Shown here in pieces: positions 24,708 to 33,753 of a stretch of DNA of 54,268 nt. This stretch comes from Streptacidiphilus neutrinimicus (GTDB taxonomy: Bacteria; Actinomycetota; Actinomycetes; Streptomycetales; Streptomycetaceae). Where the stretch lies: NCBI RefSeq assembly GCF_000787815.1, contig NZ_BBPO01000038.1, forward strand, positions 23,261 to 77,528. Direction: 5' to 3'. How positions within the stretch are numbered: the stretch's first letter is position 1; each line of letters starts with the position of its first letter. The notes under the pieces were generated by a model that was not told where the DNA came from, made no database searches, and saw nothing but the letters and a program-made list of their open reading frames with translations. The position numbers and the translations under genes are program-made.

Positions 24708-25868
24708 ATGGCACGCCGCGACGCCGGGGGACACCCGGGCGACACCCGTACGGTCCGCCTGCGCAGGGCGCAGCGACGGGCCTGGCGACGGGTGCGCAGG
24801 GCCGCCGTGGACTACTTCCGCGGGGACGGCGCGGACTGGATCGCCTTCGTCTCGCTGCTGCTCCTCGTGCCGTTGCTCACGTTCGCCACTGTCTCGTTGC
24901 CGGTCTGGTTCCCGCCGACCGTGCTCGTCATGCCGGTGATCTCCGGCGCGTTGTTGCTGCGGCCCAGCAGTCTCGTGCTTCTGTACGCCGCCGCGGCCGC
25001 GGCCCTCGCCGCGGAGTCGGTGCTGCTCGGGCCGTACGACGGCAGCGATCTGACCCGGGTGACGCCGGGCAGCGTGCTGACCGTCGGCGCGGTCGGCGCC
25101 GTCGGGCTGGTGCTGGCGCAGTTCCGCAGCCGCGTCGGCGTGCCGTGGCGACGGGGCGGGTCGATGTTGTTCGACCTGCGCGAGCGGCTCAAGGTGCAGA
25201 GCCGGATCCCGTCCCTCCCCGCGGGCTGGCACGCCGAGATGGCGCTGCGTCCGGCGGGCGGGCAGTCCTTCTCCGGCGACTTCGTCGTCGCCGCACGGAC
25301 CGGAACGGGCAAGCGGGTACTGGAGGCGGTGCTCGCGGACGTCTCCGGCAAGGGCATGGACGCCGGTTCGCGCGCCCTGCTCCTCTCCGGCGCGTTCGGC
25401 GGCCTGTTGGGCTCACTGCCCCCGCACGACTTCCTTCCGGCCGCCAACGGCTACCTGCTGCGCCAGGGTTGGGAGGAGGGCTTCGCCAGCGCCGTGCACC
25501 TGGTGCTGGATCTGGACACCGGCGAGTACGAACTGCTGTCGGCCGGTCATCTTCCCGGCATGCAGCGGGCGAACGGAACCGGCCGTTGGCAGACGAAGGA
25601 AGCCGAGGGGCCGTTGCTCGGCATCTACGACGGCGCCAAGTTCGAGGGCGTGCGCGGGGTGCTGGCCCACGGCGACGTGCTGATGCTCTGCACGGACGGC
25701 ATGGTCGAGGCCCCTGGCCGGGACCTGTCCGAGGGCATGGACCGACTCATGGGCGAGGCCGACCGGTTGGTCGGCAGCACCTTCGCCGGCTCCGCCTGGC
25801 GGCTGATCGAGCGGGTCGCCGAGGACCGCAGCGACGACCGGGCCCTCCTGCTCCTCTGGCGCGAATAG
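24708..25868 (+). CDS. Membrane-anchored PP2C/SpoIIE-type serine phosphatase
   Basis: A 386-residue protein. The N-terminus is Arg-rich, then about four hydrophobic helices span residues 45-140. The cytosolic SpoIIE domain follows: SFSGDFVVA supplies the first metal Asp, LADVSGKGMDAG the second, then SAGHLPGM, and TDGMVEAPG the last Asp. Such enzymes dephosphorylate anti-sigma antagonists and control sigma factors of the SigB/SigF type in Streptomyces. There is no GAF, PAS or kinase domain, so the membrane part is the probable sensor. TAGGGT at 24693-24698 may be the -10, leaving a leader of only a few bases. The next gene is 246 bases away. Confidence 0.9.
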   Translation: MARRDAGGHPGDTRTVRLRRAQRRAWRRVRRAAVDYFRGDGADWIAFVSLLLLVPLLTFATVSLPVWFPPTVLVMPVISGALLLRPSSLVLLYAAAAAALAAESVLLGPYDGSDLTRVTPGSVLTVGAVGAVGLVLAQFRSRVGVPWRRGGSMLFDLRERLKVQSRIPSLPAGWHAEMALRPAGGQSFSGDFVVAARTGTGKRVLEAVLADVSGKGMDAGSRALLLSGAFGGLLGSLPPHDFLPAANGYLLRQGWEEGFASAVHLVLDLDTGEYELLSAGHLPGMQRANGTGRWQTKEAEGPLLGIYDGAKFEGVRGVLAHGDVLMLCTDGMVEAPGRDLSEGMDRLMGEADRLVGSTFAGSAWRLIERVAEDRSDDRALLLLWRE

Positions 25869-26114
25869 GCGTATCGCTGGCCGCACTTGTACCATCCGTC
25901 ACACGATCTTCGGACAATCTCGGCTGATAGTGCACTCCGGCAGTGCAGTGTGAGCCAGAACCGCTTTACGGAGCCCGTTGATCCGGAGAGACTGACTAAG
26001 CGGGCGAGCGTGAGCTGGGGGTGGTGCCGTGGTGACGCGGTGTGGCCTCGGCGCCGGGCGTCCCTCAGCTGTTGACGTAGCCGTCGTCACGCTCGAAGCG
26101 AGGAAGTGGGGCCC

Positions 26115-26312
26115 GTGACAACCTTCTCCATCTCCGCGGTGGTCCTGTTGGGGATCCTGCTCGTTGTGTTCCTCAGGAACAAGAGCATCAAGATGAGCTA
26201 CACCGCGTTGGCCGTCCTGTTCGGATTCTTCCTGGCCAAGACGTCGGCGGCGGCCCCGATCCAGACCTTCCTCACCCAGATCGCCGACACGATCAACCAG
26301 ATCACGAAGTGA
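26115..26312 (+). CDS. 65-residue membrane protein of unknown function
   Basis: A tiny protein with two hydrophobic segments (residues about 4-20, ISAVVLLGILLVVFL, and 32-45, TALAVLFGFFLA), a basic loop RNKSIK between them, and a short amphipathic C-terminus (IQTFLTQIADTINQITK). Proteins of this shape are common in Streptomyces and may be phage-holin-like or structural. The GTG at 26115 gives a ten-base spacing to AGGAAG; an in-frame GTG at 26106 directly abuts that site and is unlikely. The stop codon lies one base from the stop of the convergent 26314 gene, with no terminator between. The 25869-26114 leader contains a GTGCACT/AGTGCAG inverted repeat but no recognisable riboswitch. Confidence 0.75.
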   Translation: MTTFSISAVVLLGILLVVFLRNKSIKMSYTALAVLFGFFLAKTSAAAPIQTFLTQIADTINQITK

Positions 26313-26313
26313 C

Positions 26314-27120
26314 TCAGAGCAGCCGGCGCAACAGGGCCATGGGCTCCGGCGGCTGACTGCGCGTCGGCCCGTCGGTCAGCGGCGCCGGGCTGGGCGGGGG
26401 TGTCGTGGACGCGGTCTCCGCATCCCGCAGGGCGTCCGGGTCACGGGTGAGCAGCAGGAAGCACCGAGCCCAGGCGAGGTGCTCCCCGCGCGGCCAGCCG
26501 AGCGCTCGCAGCGCTGCGGACGCCGTGGGCACCGGCTCGCCGTCGACCCGCACCTCGGCGATCTCGTCGTCGGCGCGCCCGCCGAAGAAGACGCGCACCC
26601 CGTGCAGGGCGCGGCCGTCCAGGTGCGGCAGCACCTCCGCGGCCAGGGCGGGCAGCAGGTGATGGCCCTCGACCCAGGCGGTGAGCGGCTCGCTGCGGAA
26701 CCCGAAGACGGCCGCCGGCCCCTGCACCGAGTACCAGCCGGGCACCCCCGTGGGCGCGCCGGGCGCGAAGACGTCCCCGTGCACGCCGCGGCGTTCCAGC
26801 AGCTCCACGACCGCACCGGCCGTCGTGGTGCGCCACATCCGCACCCCGTTCTCGAGCCGCTGCTCCTCGGTGCGCCCCAGTCCGCTCACGCAGTCCCAGA
26901 CGACCGGCCCCTCTCCGTCGCCCAGCCGCAGCGCGTAGCCGAGATCGAGATGCGGCGGGGCCCCGGCGTCCGCACGGGGGTCGCGGTGCTCGCGCACGGC
27001 CACGGCCGTGGTCCCCGGGCCGCGCACGACCTGCTCGTCGACGTGGAAGCGACGCCCGAGCGCGGCCATCTCCCGCACCACACTGCGCCGTATCACGTCC
27101 AGCCGCTGCTCGGCTCGCAA
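26314..27120 (-). CDS. Conserved actinobacterial protein of unknown function
   Basis: A 268-residue soluble protein. The N-terminal 130 residues include LRLGDGEGPVVWDCVSGLG and LENGVRMWRTTTAGAVVELLERRG; the middle has GWYSVQGPAAVFGF and a second alpha/beta part ending LGWPRGEHLAWARCFLLLTRD. The last 40 residues are Pro/Thr/Ser-rich and probably disordered, ending in PMALLRRLL. It resembles proteins labelled DUF6348 in databases, but I am not certain. The TTG at 27120 is used because GAGGGG lies seven bases before it. It faces the small membrane protein gene tail to tail. Confidence 0.72.
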   Translation of the reverse strand: MRAEQRLDVIRRSVVREMAALGRRFHVDEQVVRGPGTTAVAVREHRDPRADAGAPPHLDLGYALRLGDGEGPVVWDCVSGLGRTEEQRLENGVRMWRTTTAGAVVELLERRGVHGDVFAPGAPTGVPGWYSVQGPAAVFGFRSEPLTAWVEGHHLLPALAAEVLPHLDGRALHGVRVFFGGRADDEIAEVRVDGEPVPTASAALRALGWPRGEHLAWARCFLLLTRDPDALRDAETASTTPPPSPAPLTDGPTRSQPPEPMALLRRLL

Positions 27121-27229
27121 CCTGCCGCCCCTCGTGAAGCCCGTGTGAAGCCGCGCCGAGCGTACCGCGCGCAGGTGTTCACGACTCCTGCAGGACGCGG
27201 GGTTCTTCCGGCCGCGGTCCGGGCGGGGC

Positions 27230-27526
27230 TCAGGCGCCGCGCCGTCCCAGGGCCTCGGCGCCCATCGCCAGGCCGTCGGCCGCCGTCACGGCCGGGAAGG
27301 TGTTGATCCGGAACACGTCGCCCCAGGCCAGGGCGACCTCCATGATCGGCGCGAAGCTGTCGGCCTGGAACACGACCACGACGGCCGTGTCCTCGCTGCC
27401 CAGCCAGTACTCGCCCTCCGCGGAGAACCCCGCGGGGTACTGCCACTGGGCCCGCCGCGCCAGGGCGCCGTCCCGCTGCTCCCGGGTGAGTCCGGGCTGC
27501 CACTCGAAGGTCATGACGTAGAGCAC
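27230..27526 (-). CDS. Small ferredoxin-like fold protein (DUF3303-like)
   Basis: The 98-residue product, YVMTFEWQPGLTREQRDGAL onward, has the alternating strand-helix pattern of a dimeric alpha/beta barrel. TAVVVVFQADSFAPIMEVALAWGDVFRINTFPAV matches the second half of DUF3303-type proteins, whose function is unknown. The GTG at 27526 has GAGGGAGG five bases upstream; the open frame continues to 27601, but that part does not look coding. It is likely monocistronic, 109 bases upstream of the unknown 26314 gene. Confidence 0.75.
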   Translation of the reverse strand: MLYVMTFEWQPGLTREQRDGALARRAQWQYPAGFSAEGEYWLGSEDTAVVVVFQADSFAPIMEVALAWGDVFRINTFPAVTAADGLAMGAEALGRRGA

Positions 27527-27663
27527 GATGCCTCCCTCGAACGAGGGACGAGGGGATGCCTGCCCCTCCACGCTAGGAGCGCACCCGGGCCGCCGCACCA
27601 CGGGGCCGGGACGACGAACGGCCCCAGCCCGGCGATCATGTCGCTGAGCTGGGGCCGAACCGT

Positions 27664-27737
27664 TGGAGCGGGCGACGGGAATCGAACCCGCGTAGCTAGT
27701 TTGGAAGACTAGGGCTCTACCATTGAGCTACGCCCGC
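27664..27737 (-). tRNA. tRNA-Gly (anticodon TCC)
   Basis: The reverse strand from 27737 reads GCGGGCGTAGCTCAATGGTA and continues with the anticodon arm CTAGTCTTCCAAACTAG (TCC), a TTCGATT T-loop and the closing CGCCCGC. A discriminator T is followed by an encoded CCA (27666-27664). Confidence 0.97.
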
Positions 27738-27868
27738 GGGGCTTGCGCCGTGGATCAGGGTAGCGGACGCGGGCGGGCGGATGCACACCACTTGACCTGC
27801 GCGGCGTCGAAGCCGAATTCGCTCGGGTGGCGACCCCGCAGCATGTACGCTACGTCTCGCGAGACGAA

Positions 27869-27942
27869 CGGGGTGTGGCGCAGTTTGGTAGCGCGTCCGC
27901 TTTGGGAGCGGAAGGTCGTCGGTTCGAATCCGGTCACCCCGA
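27869..27942 (+). tRNA. tRNA-Pro (anticodon TGG)
   Basis: The acceptor CGGGGTG pairs with CACCCCG; the anticodon arm is GTCCGCTTTGGGAGCGGA with TGG in the loop, and GGTTCGAATCC is the T arm. The discriminator is A and CCA is not encoded. It is divergent from tRNA-Gly. Confidence 0.97.
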
Positions 27943-28211
27943 CTGCGCAGGGCAGGTGAAGGTGCGGGAGCGCCCCTGCTGAGCTGCGAAGACAGCCGCC
28001 CGGGCCGTGGGGGCGAAGGCTGATTGTGGTACCGGTAGGATGGGTCGCTGGTGGCGTCTGCGCACCGCGGCGATGGTCGCGGGTGTGCGGGGTCCACCGA
28101 CGCAGCCCGGCGGGCGATTAGTCAACAGGACGCATCACCCGTCTCGCCGCGTGCCCGAAGACCGGGCCGTGGCGGACACACCGACCGTAAAGCCCCCAAG
28201 GAGACCCAACC

Positions 28212-29621
28212 GTGAAGAGCGCCGTGGAGACTCTGAACCCGACCAGGGTTCGACTCACCGTCGAGGTGCCCTTCGAGGAGCTCAAGCCCAGCCTCGACGC
28301 GGCGTACAAGAAGATCAACCAGCAGGTCACGGTTCCGGGTTTCCGTAAGGGCAAGATCCCGGCTCGCGTCATCGACCAGCGTTTCGGCCGCGGTGCCGTG
28401 CTGGAGGAGGCCGTCAACGACGCGCTGCCGAAGTTCTACGGCCAGGCGGTCGAGGAGGGCAAGATCGACGTCCTCGGCCAGCCGGAGATCACCGAGATCG
28501 AGGGTGTCGAGAAGCTCGCCGACGGCGGCGACCTGAAGTTCACCGCCGAGGTGGACATCCGTCCCGAGATCACCCTGCCCGACTTCGAGACCATCGAGGT
28601 CGAGGTCGACCCGATCGAGGTCACCGACGAGGACGTCGACAAGAGCCTGGAGCAGCTGCGTGAGCGCTTCTCCTCGGTCAAGGCCGTCGAGCGCGCCGCC
28701 GCCGAGGGCGACGTCGTGGTCGTCGACCTCGAGGCCAAGGTCGACGGTGAGGTCCCCGAGGACGGCACCGCCACCGGCGTGACCTACGAGATCGGCTCCG
28801 GCCGCCTGCTGGACGGCATCGACGACGCGGTCATCGGTCTGGAGGCCGGCGGCTCCGCGACCTTCACCACCGAGCTCAAGGGCGGCTCCGCCGCGGGCAA
28901 GGACTCCGAGGTCACCGTCACCGTCACCGCCGTGCAGGAGAAGGAGCTCCCGGCCCTGGACGACGAGTTCGCCCAGATGGCCAGCGAGTTCGACACCCTG
29001 GACGAGCTGAAGGACGACTCCCGCAAGCGGCTCGCCCGCATGAAGGAGTTCGACCAGGCCACCCAGGCCCAGGAGCGCGTCCTCGACAAGCTGCTCGAGC
29101 TCGTCGAGATGCCGTACCCGGAGAAGCTCCTCGCGGACGAGATCGAGACCCGCAAGCACAACCTGGAGCACCACCAGCTGCCCCAGATGGGCATCGACAT
29201 GGACGCCTGGCTGAAGCTGCAGGAGAAGTCCGCCGAGGACTTCCAGGCCGAGCTCGAGGACCAGGCGAAGAAGGGCATCAAGACCCAGTTCGTGCTGGAC
29301 GCCATCGCGGCCAAGGAGGAGCTGGGCGTCTCCCAGGAGGAGCTCACCGAGCACCTGCTGCGCCGCGCGGCCGGCTCCGGCATGACGCCGGACCAGTTCG
29401 CCCAGCAGGTCGTCCAGGGTGGCCAGGTGCCGCTGCTCGTCGGTGAGGTCGTCCGCGGAAAGGCCCTGGCGTCCGTCGTCGAGGCCGCCAAGGTCGTGGA
29501 CACCGAGGGCAACCCGGTCGACTTCGCGGACGACGAGGACGAGGACGCAGAGACCTCCGAGGCCGTCGAGACCGTCGAGGTCGAGGCCGCGGCCGAGGTC
29601 GAGGAGACCGAGGAGGCCTGA
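28212..29621 (+). CDS. tig: Trigger factor, ribosome-associated chaperone and prolyl isomerase
   Basis: Trigger factor binds ribosomal protein L23 at the exit tunnel and shields nascent chains. The 469-residue protein has the ribosome-binding signature GFRKGKIP at about residues 43-50, the FKBP-type domain ([16 protein letters not shown] to about 245) and the long helical C-terminal arms. The last 35 residues are strongly acidic ([17 protein letters not shown]), typical of actinobacterial forms. The GTG at 28212 has AAGGAG nine bases upstream. As in other streptomycetes it directly precedes the clpP1-clpP2 operon, but a strong hairpin and a separate control region lie between. Confidence 0.97.
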   Translation: MKSAVETLNPTRVRLTVEVPFEELKPSLDAAYKKINQQVTVPGFRKGKIPARVIDQRFGRGAVLEEAVNDALPKFYGQAVEEGKIDVLGQPEITEIEGVEKLADGGDLKFTAEVDIRPEITLPDFETIEVEVDPIEVTDEDVDKSLEQLRERFSSVKAVERAAAEGDVVVVDLEAKVDGEVPEDGTATGVTYEIGSGRLLDGIDDAVIGLEAGGSATFTTELKGGSAAGKDSEVTVTVTAVQEKELPALDDEFAQMASEFDTLDELKDDSRKRLARMKEFDQATQAQERVLDKLLELVEMPYPEKLLADEIETRKHNLEHHQLPQMGIDMDAWLKLQEKSAEDFQAELEDQAKKGIKTQFVLDAIAAKEELGVSQEELTEHLLRRAAGSGMTPDQFAQQVVQGGQVPLLVGEVVRGKALASVVEAAKVVDTEGNPVDFADDEDEDAETSEAVETVEVEAAAEVEETEEA

Positions 29622-29638
29622 GCCTCCCCAGCCTGAAA

Positions 29639-29679
29639 CGGCAGGGCCCGGACCGCGTCACGCGGTCCGGGCCCTGCCG
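29639..29679 (+). terminator. Terminator of tig
   Basis: A perfect 19-base stem, CGGCAGGGCCCGGACCGCG and its complement around TCA, starts 17 bases after the tig stop. Confidence 0.88.
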
Positions 29680-29720
29680 CGTTCGGGGGTTTCCGCGTTC
29701 GCGCAGAGCACGACACGTGA

Positions 29721-29734
29721 CGCTCAAAGCGAAC
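29721..29734 (-). promoter_or_regulatory. Candidate ClgR box upstream of clpP1
   Basis: Read on the minus strand, the site is GTTCGCTTTGAGCG, which fits the ClgR consensus GTTCGC-Y-N4-GCG as I remember it. ClgR activates clpP1P2 and lon in Streptomyces. It is 113 bases before the clpP1 start. A poorer half-match, GTTCGCGCAGAGC, is at 29697. Confidence 0.6.
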
Positions 29735-29846
29735 AGGTCGGTTTTGAGGGATGGCCGGACCAGCACTGCGCGTTAGGGTCGGTGGAAACGCTGTGACGGC
29801 GGCCCTCGACGACCAGCCGTCGTGTCAACAACGAGCAGGTGGATAC

Positions 29847-30485
29847 GTGACGATTCCGCAGATCTCGATGCCCGGGCTTGTGACCCCGCGTGCCGCCGGC
29901 GACATCGGCGGTGGCGGTCTGGGAGACCAGGTCTACAACCGTCTGCTCAACGAGCGCATCATCTTCCTCGGCCAGCAGGTCGACGACGACATCGCCAACA
30001 AGATCACCGCGCAGCTGCTGCTGCTGGCCGCGGACCCGGAAAAGGACATCTTCCTTTACATCAACTCCCCGGGCGGCTCGGTGACGGCCGGCATGGCGAT
30101 CTACGACACCATGCAGTACATCAAGAACGACGTGGTCACCATCGCGATGGGCATGGCCGCCTCGATGGGCCAGTTCCTCCTGACGGCCGGCGCCAAGGGC
30201 AAGCGCTTCGCGCTCCCGAACGCCGAGATCCTGATGCACCAGCCCTCGGCAGGTCTGGGCGGCTCGGCCACGGACATCCGCATCCAGGCTCAGCAGCTGG
30301 TCCGGATGAAGCACCGGATGGCCGAACTCATCGCCGAGCACAGTGGTCAGACGGTGGACCAGATCACCAAGGACTCCGACCGCGACCGCTGGTTCACCCC
30401 GGTCGAGGCCAAGGAGTACGGCCTGATCGACCAGATCATGCACAGTGCCTCGGACGTCCCCGGTGGCGGCGGCACGGGCGCCTGA
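29847..30485 (+). CDS. clpP1: ATP-dependent Clp protease proteolytic subunit 1
   Basis: A serine protease subunit that assembles with ClpP2 into a barrel fed by ClpX or ClpC. The 212-residue product has the triad Ser106 (GMAASMGQF), His131 (LMHQPSAG) and Asp180 (SDRDRWF); the 25- and 49-residue gaps equal those of E. coli ClpP. The GTG at 29847 is preferred (AGGTGG upstream); the open frame reaches 29751, but the extra 32 codons look like a leader. The short N-terminus with ISMPGLVTP fits self-processing family members. clpP2 begins 67 bases later. In Streptomyces, loss of ClpP1 blocks aerial growth and clpP1 control is through ClgR. Confidence 0.96.
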   Translation: MTIPQISMPGLVTPRAAGDIGGGGLGDQVYNRLLNERIIFLGQQVDDDIANKITAQLLLLAADPEKDIFLYINSPGGSVTAGMAIYDTMQYIKNDVVTIAMGMAASMGQFLLTAGAKGKRFALPNAEILMHQPSAGLGGSATDIRIQAQQLVRMKHRMAELIAEHSGQTVDQITKDSDRDRWFTPVEAKEYGLIDQIMHSASDVPGGGGTGA

Positions 30486-30552
30486 GCCCTCGGCAGGCAC
30501 CACCACCAGTCGCCACCCAGTCGACCATCGTCCCGGAGGACGGAAGAACCCG

Positions 30553-31212
30553 ATGAACATCCCCAGCCTGTCCGCCGCGCAGTCGCGCGTCGACAACATG
30601 ATCGCCGAGGGCCGGTACATCCTGCCCAGCTTCGTCGAGCGCACCTCGCAGGGTTACCGCGAGTACAACCCCTACGCCAAGCTCTTCGAGGAGCGCGTCA
30701 TCTTCCTGGGAACCCAGGTCGACGACGCCTCGGCGAACGACATCATGGCCCAGCTGCTGTGCCTGGAGTCGATGGACCCGGACCGGGACATCTCCATGTA
30801 CATCAACTCGCCCGGCGGCTCCTTCACCGCGCTGACGGCGATCTACGACACCATGCAGTACGTCAAGCCGGACATCCAGACGGTCTGCATGGGCCAGGCG
30901 GCCTCCGCCGCGGCCGTGCTGCTGGCGGCCGGCACGCCGGGCAAGCGCATGGCGCTGCCCAACGCCCGCGTGCTGATCCACCAGCCGTACACCGAGACCG
31001 GCCGCGGCCAGGTCTCCGACCTGGAGATCCAGGCCGCGGAGATCCAGCGCATGCGTGAGCTGCTGGAGGTGCTGCTCTCCAAGCACTCGAACAAGAGCCA
31101 GCAGGAGATCTCCGACGACATCGAGCGCGACAAGATCCTCACCGCCGAGGAGTCGCTGCAGTACGGTTTCATCGACCAGATCATCTCCACCCGCAAGACC
31201 ACCGCGGTCTGA
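30553..31212 (+). CDS. clpP2: ATP-dependent Clp protease proteolytic subunit 2
   Basis: The second ClpP subunit, 219 residues. Ser118 (GQAASAAAV), His143 (LIHQPYTE) and Asp193 (IERDKIL) form the triad. The N-terminal [25 protein letters not shown] matches the usual ClpP2 with its processed propeptide. The start ATG has GGAAG eight bases upstream and a further GGAGG. It is transcribed with clpP1. In actinobacteria ClpP1 and ClpP2 form a mixed 14-mer with one ring of each, and AAA+ partners dock on ClpP2. Confidence 0.96.
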   Translation: MNIPSLSAAQSRVDNMIAEGRYILPSFVERTSQGYREYNPYAKLFEERVIFLGTQVDDASANDIMAQLLCLESMDPDRDISMYINSPGGSFTALTAIYDTMQYVKPDIQTVCMGQAASAAAVLLAAGTPGKRMALPNARVLIHQPYTETGRGQVSDLEIQAAEIQRMRELLEVLLSKHSNKSQQEISDDIERDKILTAEESLQYGFIDQIISTRKTTAV

Positions 31213-31240
31213 TTCCGACCGCCCCTGCGCTTCGGGTGAC

Positions 31241-31273
31241 GCTCCGGGCGCGGTCCGTGACCGCGCCCGGAGC
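31241..31273 (+). terminator. Hairpin between clpP2 and clpX
   Basis: A perfect 15-base stem, GCTCCGGGCGCGGTC with its complement around CGT, begins 29 bases after clpP2. The 312-base gap (31213-31524) therefore probably holds a separate clpX promoter; no gene was seen in it. Confidence 0.75.
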
Positions 31274-31399
31274 CGTTCCGCGCAGCCGAGTGCCGGCTGA
31301 GACCAGCACCACGCAGTCAGACCGCCCCCCGCTCTTGGAGCCCGGGGCGACGCCTGGCACCATCGTCAGTACCGACATCCTGATCCGGCCGATTCGTTT

Positions 31400-31413
31400 A
31401 TTCGCCCAGGGCG
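31400..31413 (+). promoter_or_regulatory. Candidate ClgR box upstream of clpX
   Basis: ATTCGCCCAGGGCG differs from GTTCGC-Y-N4-GCG at one base (A for the first G). It lies 112 bases before clpX, almost the same distance as the clpP1 box. ClgR control of clpX is inferred only from this match. Confidence 0.4.
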
Positions 31414-31524
31414 GAAGTGGGAAGCCGTCGAACACGGCGAATCGCGGCTCCTGACGGAGTACCGTCGGATACCAAGCACCAGGCTCCGCCCCCCAGGGAG
31501 CCTTTGGCGAAGGGGAAGCACCTC

Positions 31525-32808
31525 GTGGCACGCATCGGTGACGGTGGCGACCTGCTCAAGTGCTCGTTCTGTGGCAAGAGCCAGAAGCAGGTGAAGAAGC
31601 TCATTGCCGGGCCAGGCGTGTACATCTGCGACGAGTGCATCGACCTGTGCAACGAGATCATCGAGGAAGAGCTCGCGGAGACCTCGGAGGTCCGCTTCGA
31701 GGAGCTGCCGAAGCCCCGCGAGATCTACGAGTTCCTCGACGGTTACGTCGTCGGCCAGGAGGTCGCCAAGAAGGCCCTCTCCGTCGCCGTCTACAACCAC
31801 TACAAGCGTGTGCAGGCGGGCGAGAACGGCAAGCACGGCCGCGACGACGGCATCGAGCTGGCCAAGTCCAACATCCTGCTGCTGGGCCCCACCGGCTCCG
31901 GCAAGACGCTGCTGGCGCAGACCCTGGCCCGGATGCTGAACGTGCCGTTCGCGATCGCGGACGCCACGGCGCTGACGGAGGCCGGCTACGTCGGTGAGGA
32001 CGTCGAGAACATCCTGCTGAAGCTGATCCAGGCGGCCGACTACGACGTCAAGAAGGCCGAGACTGGGATCATCTACATCGACGAGATCGACAAGGTCGCC
32101 CGCAAGAGCGAGAACCCGTCGATCACGCGCGACGTCTCGGGCGAGGGCGTGCAGCAGGCGCTGCTGAAGATCCTCGAGGGGACGACGGCCTCGGTGCCGC
32201 CGCAGGGCGGGCGCAAGCACCCGCACCAGGAGTTCATCCAGATCGACACGACGAACGTGCTGTTCATCGTGGGCGGCGCCTTCTCCGGTCTGGAGCGCAT
32301 CATCGAGGGCCGCGCGGGCAAGAAGGGCATCGGCTTCGGCGCCCCGATCCGCTCCAAGCACGAGATCGACTCCAGCGACCTGTTCCGTGAGGTCATGCCG
32401 GAGGACCTGGTCAAGTTCGGCATGATCCCCGAGTTCATCGGCCGTCTGCCGGTGATCACCTCGGTGCACAACCTGGACCGGGACGCGCTGCTGCAGATCC
32501 TCACCGAGCCGAAGAACGCGCTGGTCAAGCAGTACCGTCGCCTCTTCGAGCTGGACGGCGTCGAGTTGGAGTTCACCACCGAGGCGCTGGAGGCCATCGC
32601 CGACCAGGCGATCAAGCGCTCCACCGGCGCCCGCGGTCTGCGCGCGATCATGGAGGAGGTGCTGATGTCCGTGATGTACGAGGTGCCCTCGCGCAAGGAC
32701 GTCGCCCGCGTGGTCGTCGACGAGGACGTGGTCCTCAAGCACGTGAACCCGACGCTGGTCCCGCGCGACCTGCGCGCCCAGCGCGAGCGCCGCGAGAAGA
32801 GCGCGTAA
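31525..32808 (+). CDS. clpX: ATP-dependent unfoldase ClpX
   Basis: An AAA+ unfoldase that recognises tagged proteins and threads them into ClpP1P2. The 427-residue product has the N-terminal zinc-binding domain (CSFCGK and CDEC), Walker A GPTGSGKT near residue 121, Walker [10 protein letters not shown], the ClpP-docking loop region and an arginine-finger sensor-2 segment ([12 protein letters not shown]). The GTG at 31525 has AAGGGGAAG eight to ten bases upstream. The first open codon of the frame at 31417 would add 36 residues absent from ClpX. It is the third member of the Clp cluster and is closed by a hairpin. Confidence 0.97.
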   Translation: MARIGDGGDLLKCSFCGKSQKQVKKLIAGPGVYICDECIDLCNEIIEEELAETSEVRFEELPKPREIYEFLDGYVVGQEVAKKALSVAVYNHYKRVQAGENGKHGRDDGIELAKSNILLLGPTGSGKTLLAQTLARMLNVPFAIADATALTEAGYVGEDVENILLKLIQAADYDVKKAETGIIYIDEIDKVARKSENPSITRDVSGEGVQQALLKILEGTTASVPPQGGRKHPHQEFIQIDTTNVLFIVGGAFSGLERIIEGRAGKKGIGFGAPIRSKHEIDSSDLFREVMPEDLVKFGMIPEFIGRLPVITSVHNLDRDALLQILTEPKNALVKQYRRLFELDGVELEFTTEALEAIADQAIKRSTGARGLRAIMEEVLMSVMYEVPSRKDVARVVVDEDVVLKHVNPTLVPRDLRAQRERREKSA

Positions 32809-32819
32809 GGATCGAACCG

Positions 32820-32854
32820 AAAGGGGTCCGGGGCTTCGAGCCCCGGACCCCTTT
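32820..32854. terminator. Hairpin between clpX and the cyclophilin gene
   Basis: AAAGGGGTCCGGGGCT and its complement, with a TCG loop, form a 16-base stem between convergent stops, ending in a short T run. Confidence 0.88.
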
Positions 32855-32870
32855 CGCGTTACCGCGTGCG

Positions 32871-33641
32871 TTACTTCTTGGTGACCGACACCGAGTTGAT
32901 CACCACGGTGTCGTTCGGCTTGCCGTCGCCCTGGCCGTTGGAGTTGTCACTCCCGTCCTGGCCGATGTGGTTCAGGATGTCCAGGCCCGAGGTGATGGTG
33001 CCGAACGGCGTGTAGTTCGGCGACAGCTGGCTGTCCTTGTAGACCAGGAAGAACTGCGAACCATTGGTGTTGGGGCCCGAGTTGGCCATCGCCAGGGTGC
33101 CGGCCGGGTAGGTGCCGCCCTGGATCGCCGGGGCGTTCAGGTACTCGTCGTCGAACTTGTAGCCCGGACCTCCGGTGCCGGTGGCCGTCGGGTCGCCGCA
33201 CTGCAGCACGTAGATGCCGGCCGTGGTGAGCCGGTGGCAGTGGGTGTGGTCGAAGAAGCCCTGCTGGGCGAGGAAGACGAAGCTGTTGACCGTCTTCGGC
33301 GCGTGCTGGGCGTCGAGCTTCAGCCCGACGTCCCCGCAGGAGGTCTTCAACGTCGCGGTGTAGGTCGCCTTGGTGTCGATGCTCATGGCCGGCGGCTGCG
33401 ACCACTGCTTGGTGGTCGGGCTGCCCGATGCGACGTTCCCGCAGAACGCCGTGCCGGAGCCCGCCGTGCTCGACGACTTGGACGAGCCCAACGTCGCCCA
33501 CAGGACGCCGCCCACGACCAGCAGCAGCACCAGCACCGCCGCCCCGATGGCCAGCGTCCTGCGCTTCCGCGCCTTGGCCTGCTCCTGGGCGCGCAACGCC
33601 TCGATCCGCGCCCGCCGCATGGCGCCCGGGTCCTCGCTCAC
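32871..33641 (-). CDS. Membrane-anchored peptidyl-prolyl cis-trans isomerase (cyclophilin)
   Basis: A 256-residue protein with a charged cytosolic start ([19 protein letters not shown]), one transmembrane helix at about residues 31-50, a Ser-rich linker with a Cys, and a cyclophilin-type domain outside. Recognisable cyclophilin blocks are [51 protein letters not shown] and NYTPFGTI. In place of the active-site FxRxI of cyclophilin A it has the THCHRLTT version common in the bacterial secreted group. The GTG at 33641 has AAGGAG six to eight bases upstream. It may help fold secreted proteins. Confidence 0.92.
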   Translation of the reverse strand: MSEDPGAMRRARIEALRAQEQAKARKRRTLAIGAAVLVLLLVVGGVLWATLGSSKSSSTAGSGTAFCGNVASGSPTTKQWSQPPAMSIDTKATYTATLKTSCGDVGLKLDAQHAPKTVNSFVFLAQQGFFDHTHCHRLTTAGIYVLQCGDPTATGTGGPGYKFDDEYLNAPAIQGGTYPAGTLAMANSGPNTNGSQFFLVYKDSQLSPNYTPFGTITSGLDILNHIGQDGSDNSNGQGDGKPNDTVVINSVSVTKK

Positions 33642-33753
33642 CTTCGCTCCTTCTGACACTCGTGCCCCGTTGCCTACCTGTCGGTACACAAGTGTGACCG
33701 GTGCGGGCGACGGGGCACGAACGGGGCGCGCGAGCGCGGCGACGTCGGTGTGG

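Noticed and set aside
25869-26114. Possible riboswitch before the 65-residue membrane protein
   Set aside because: A GTGCACT/AGTGCAG inverted repeat is present, but I could not fit the region to a known riboswitch consensus.
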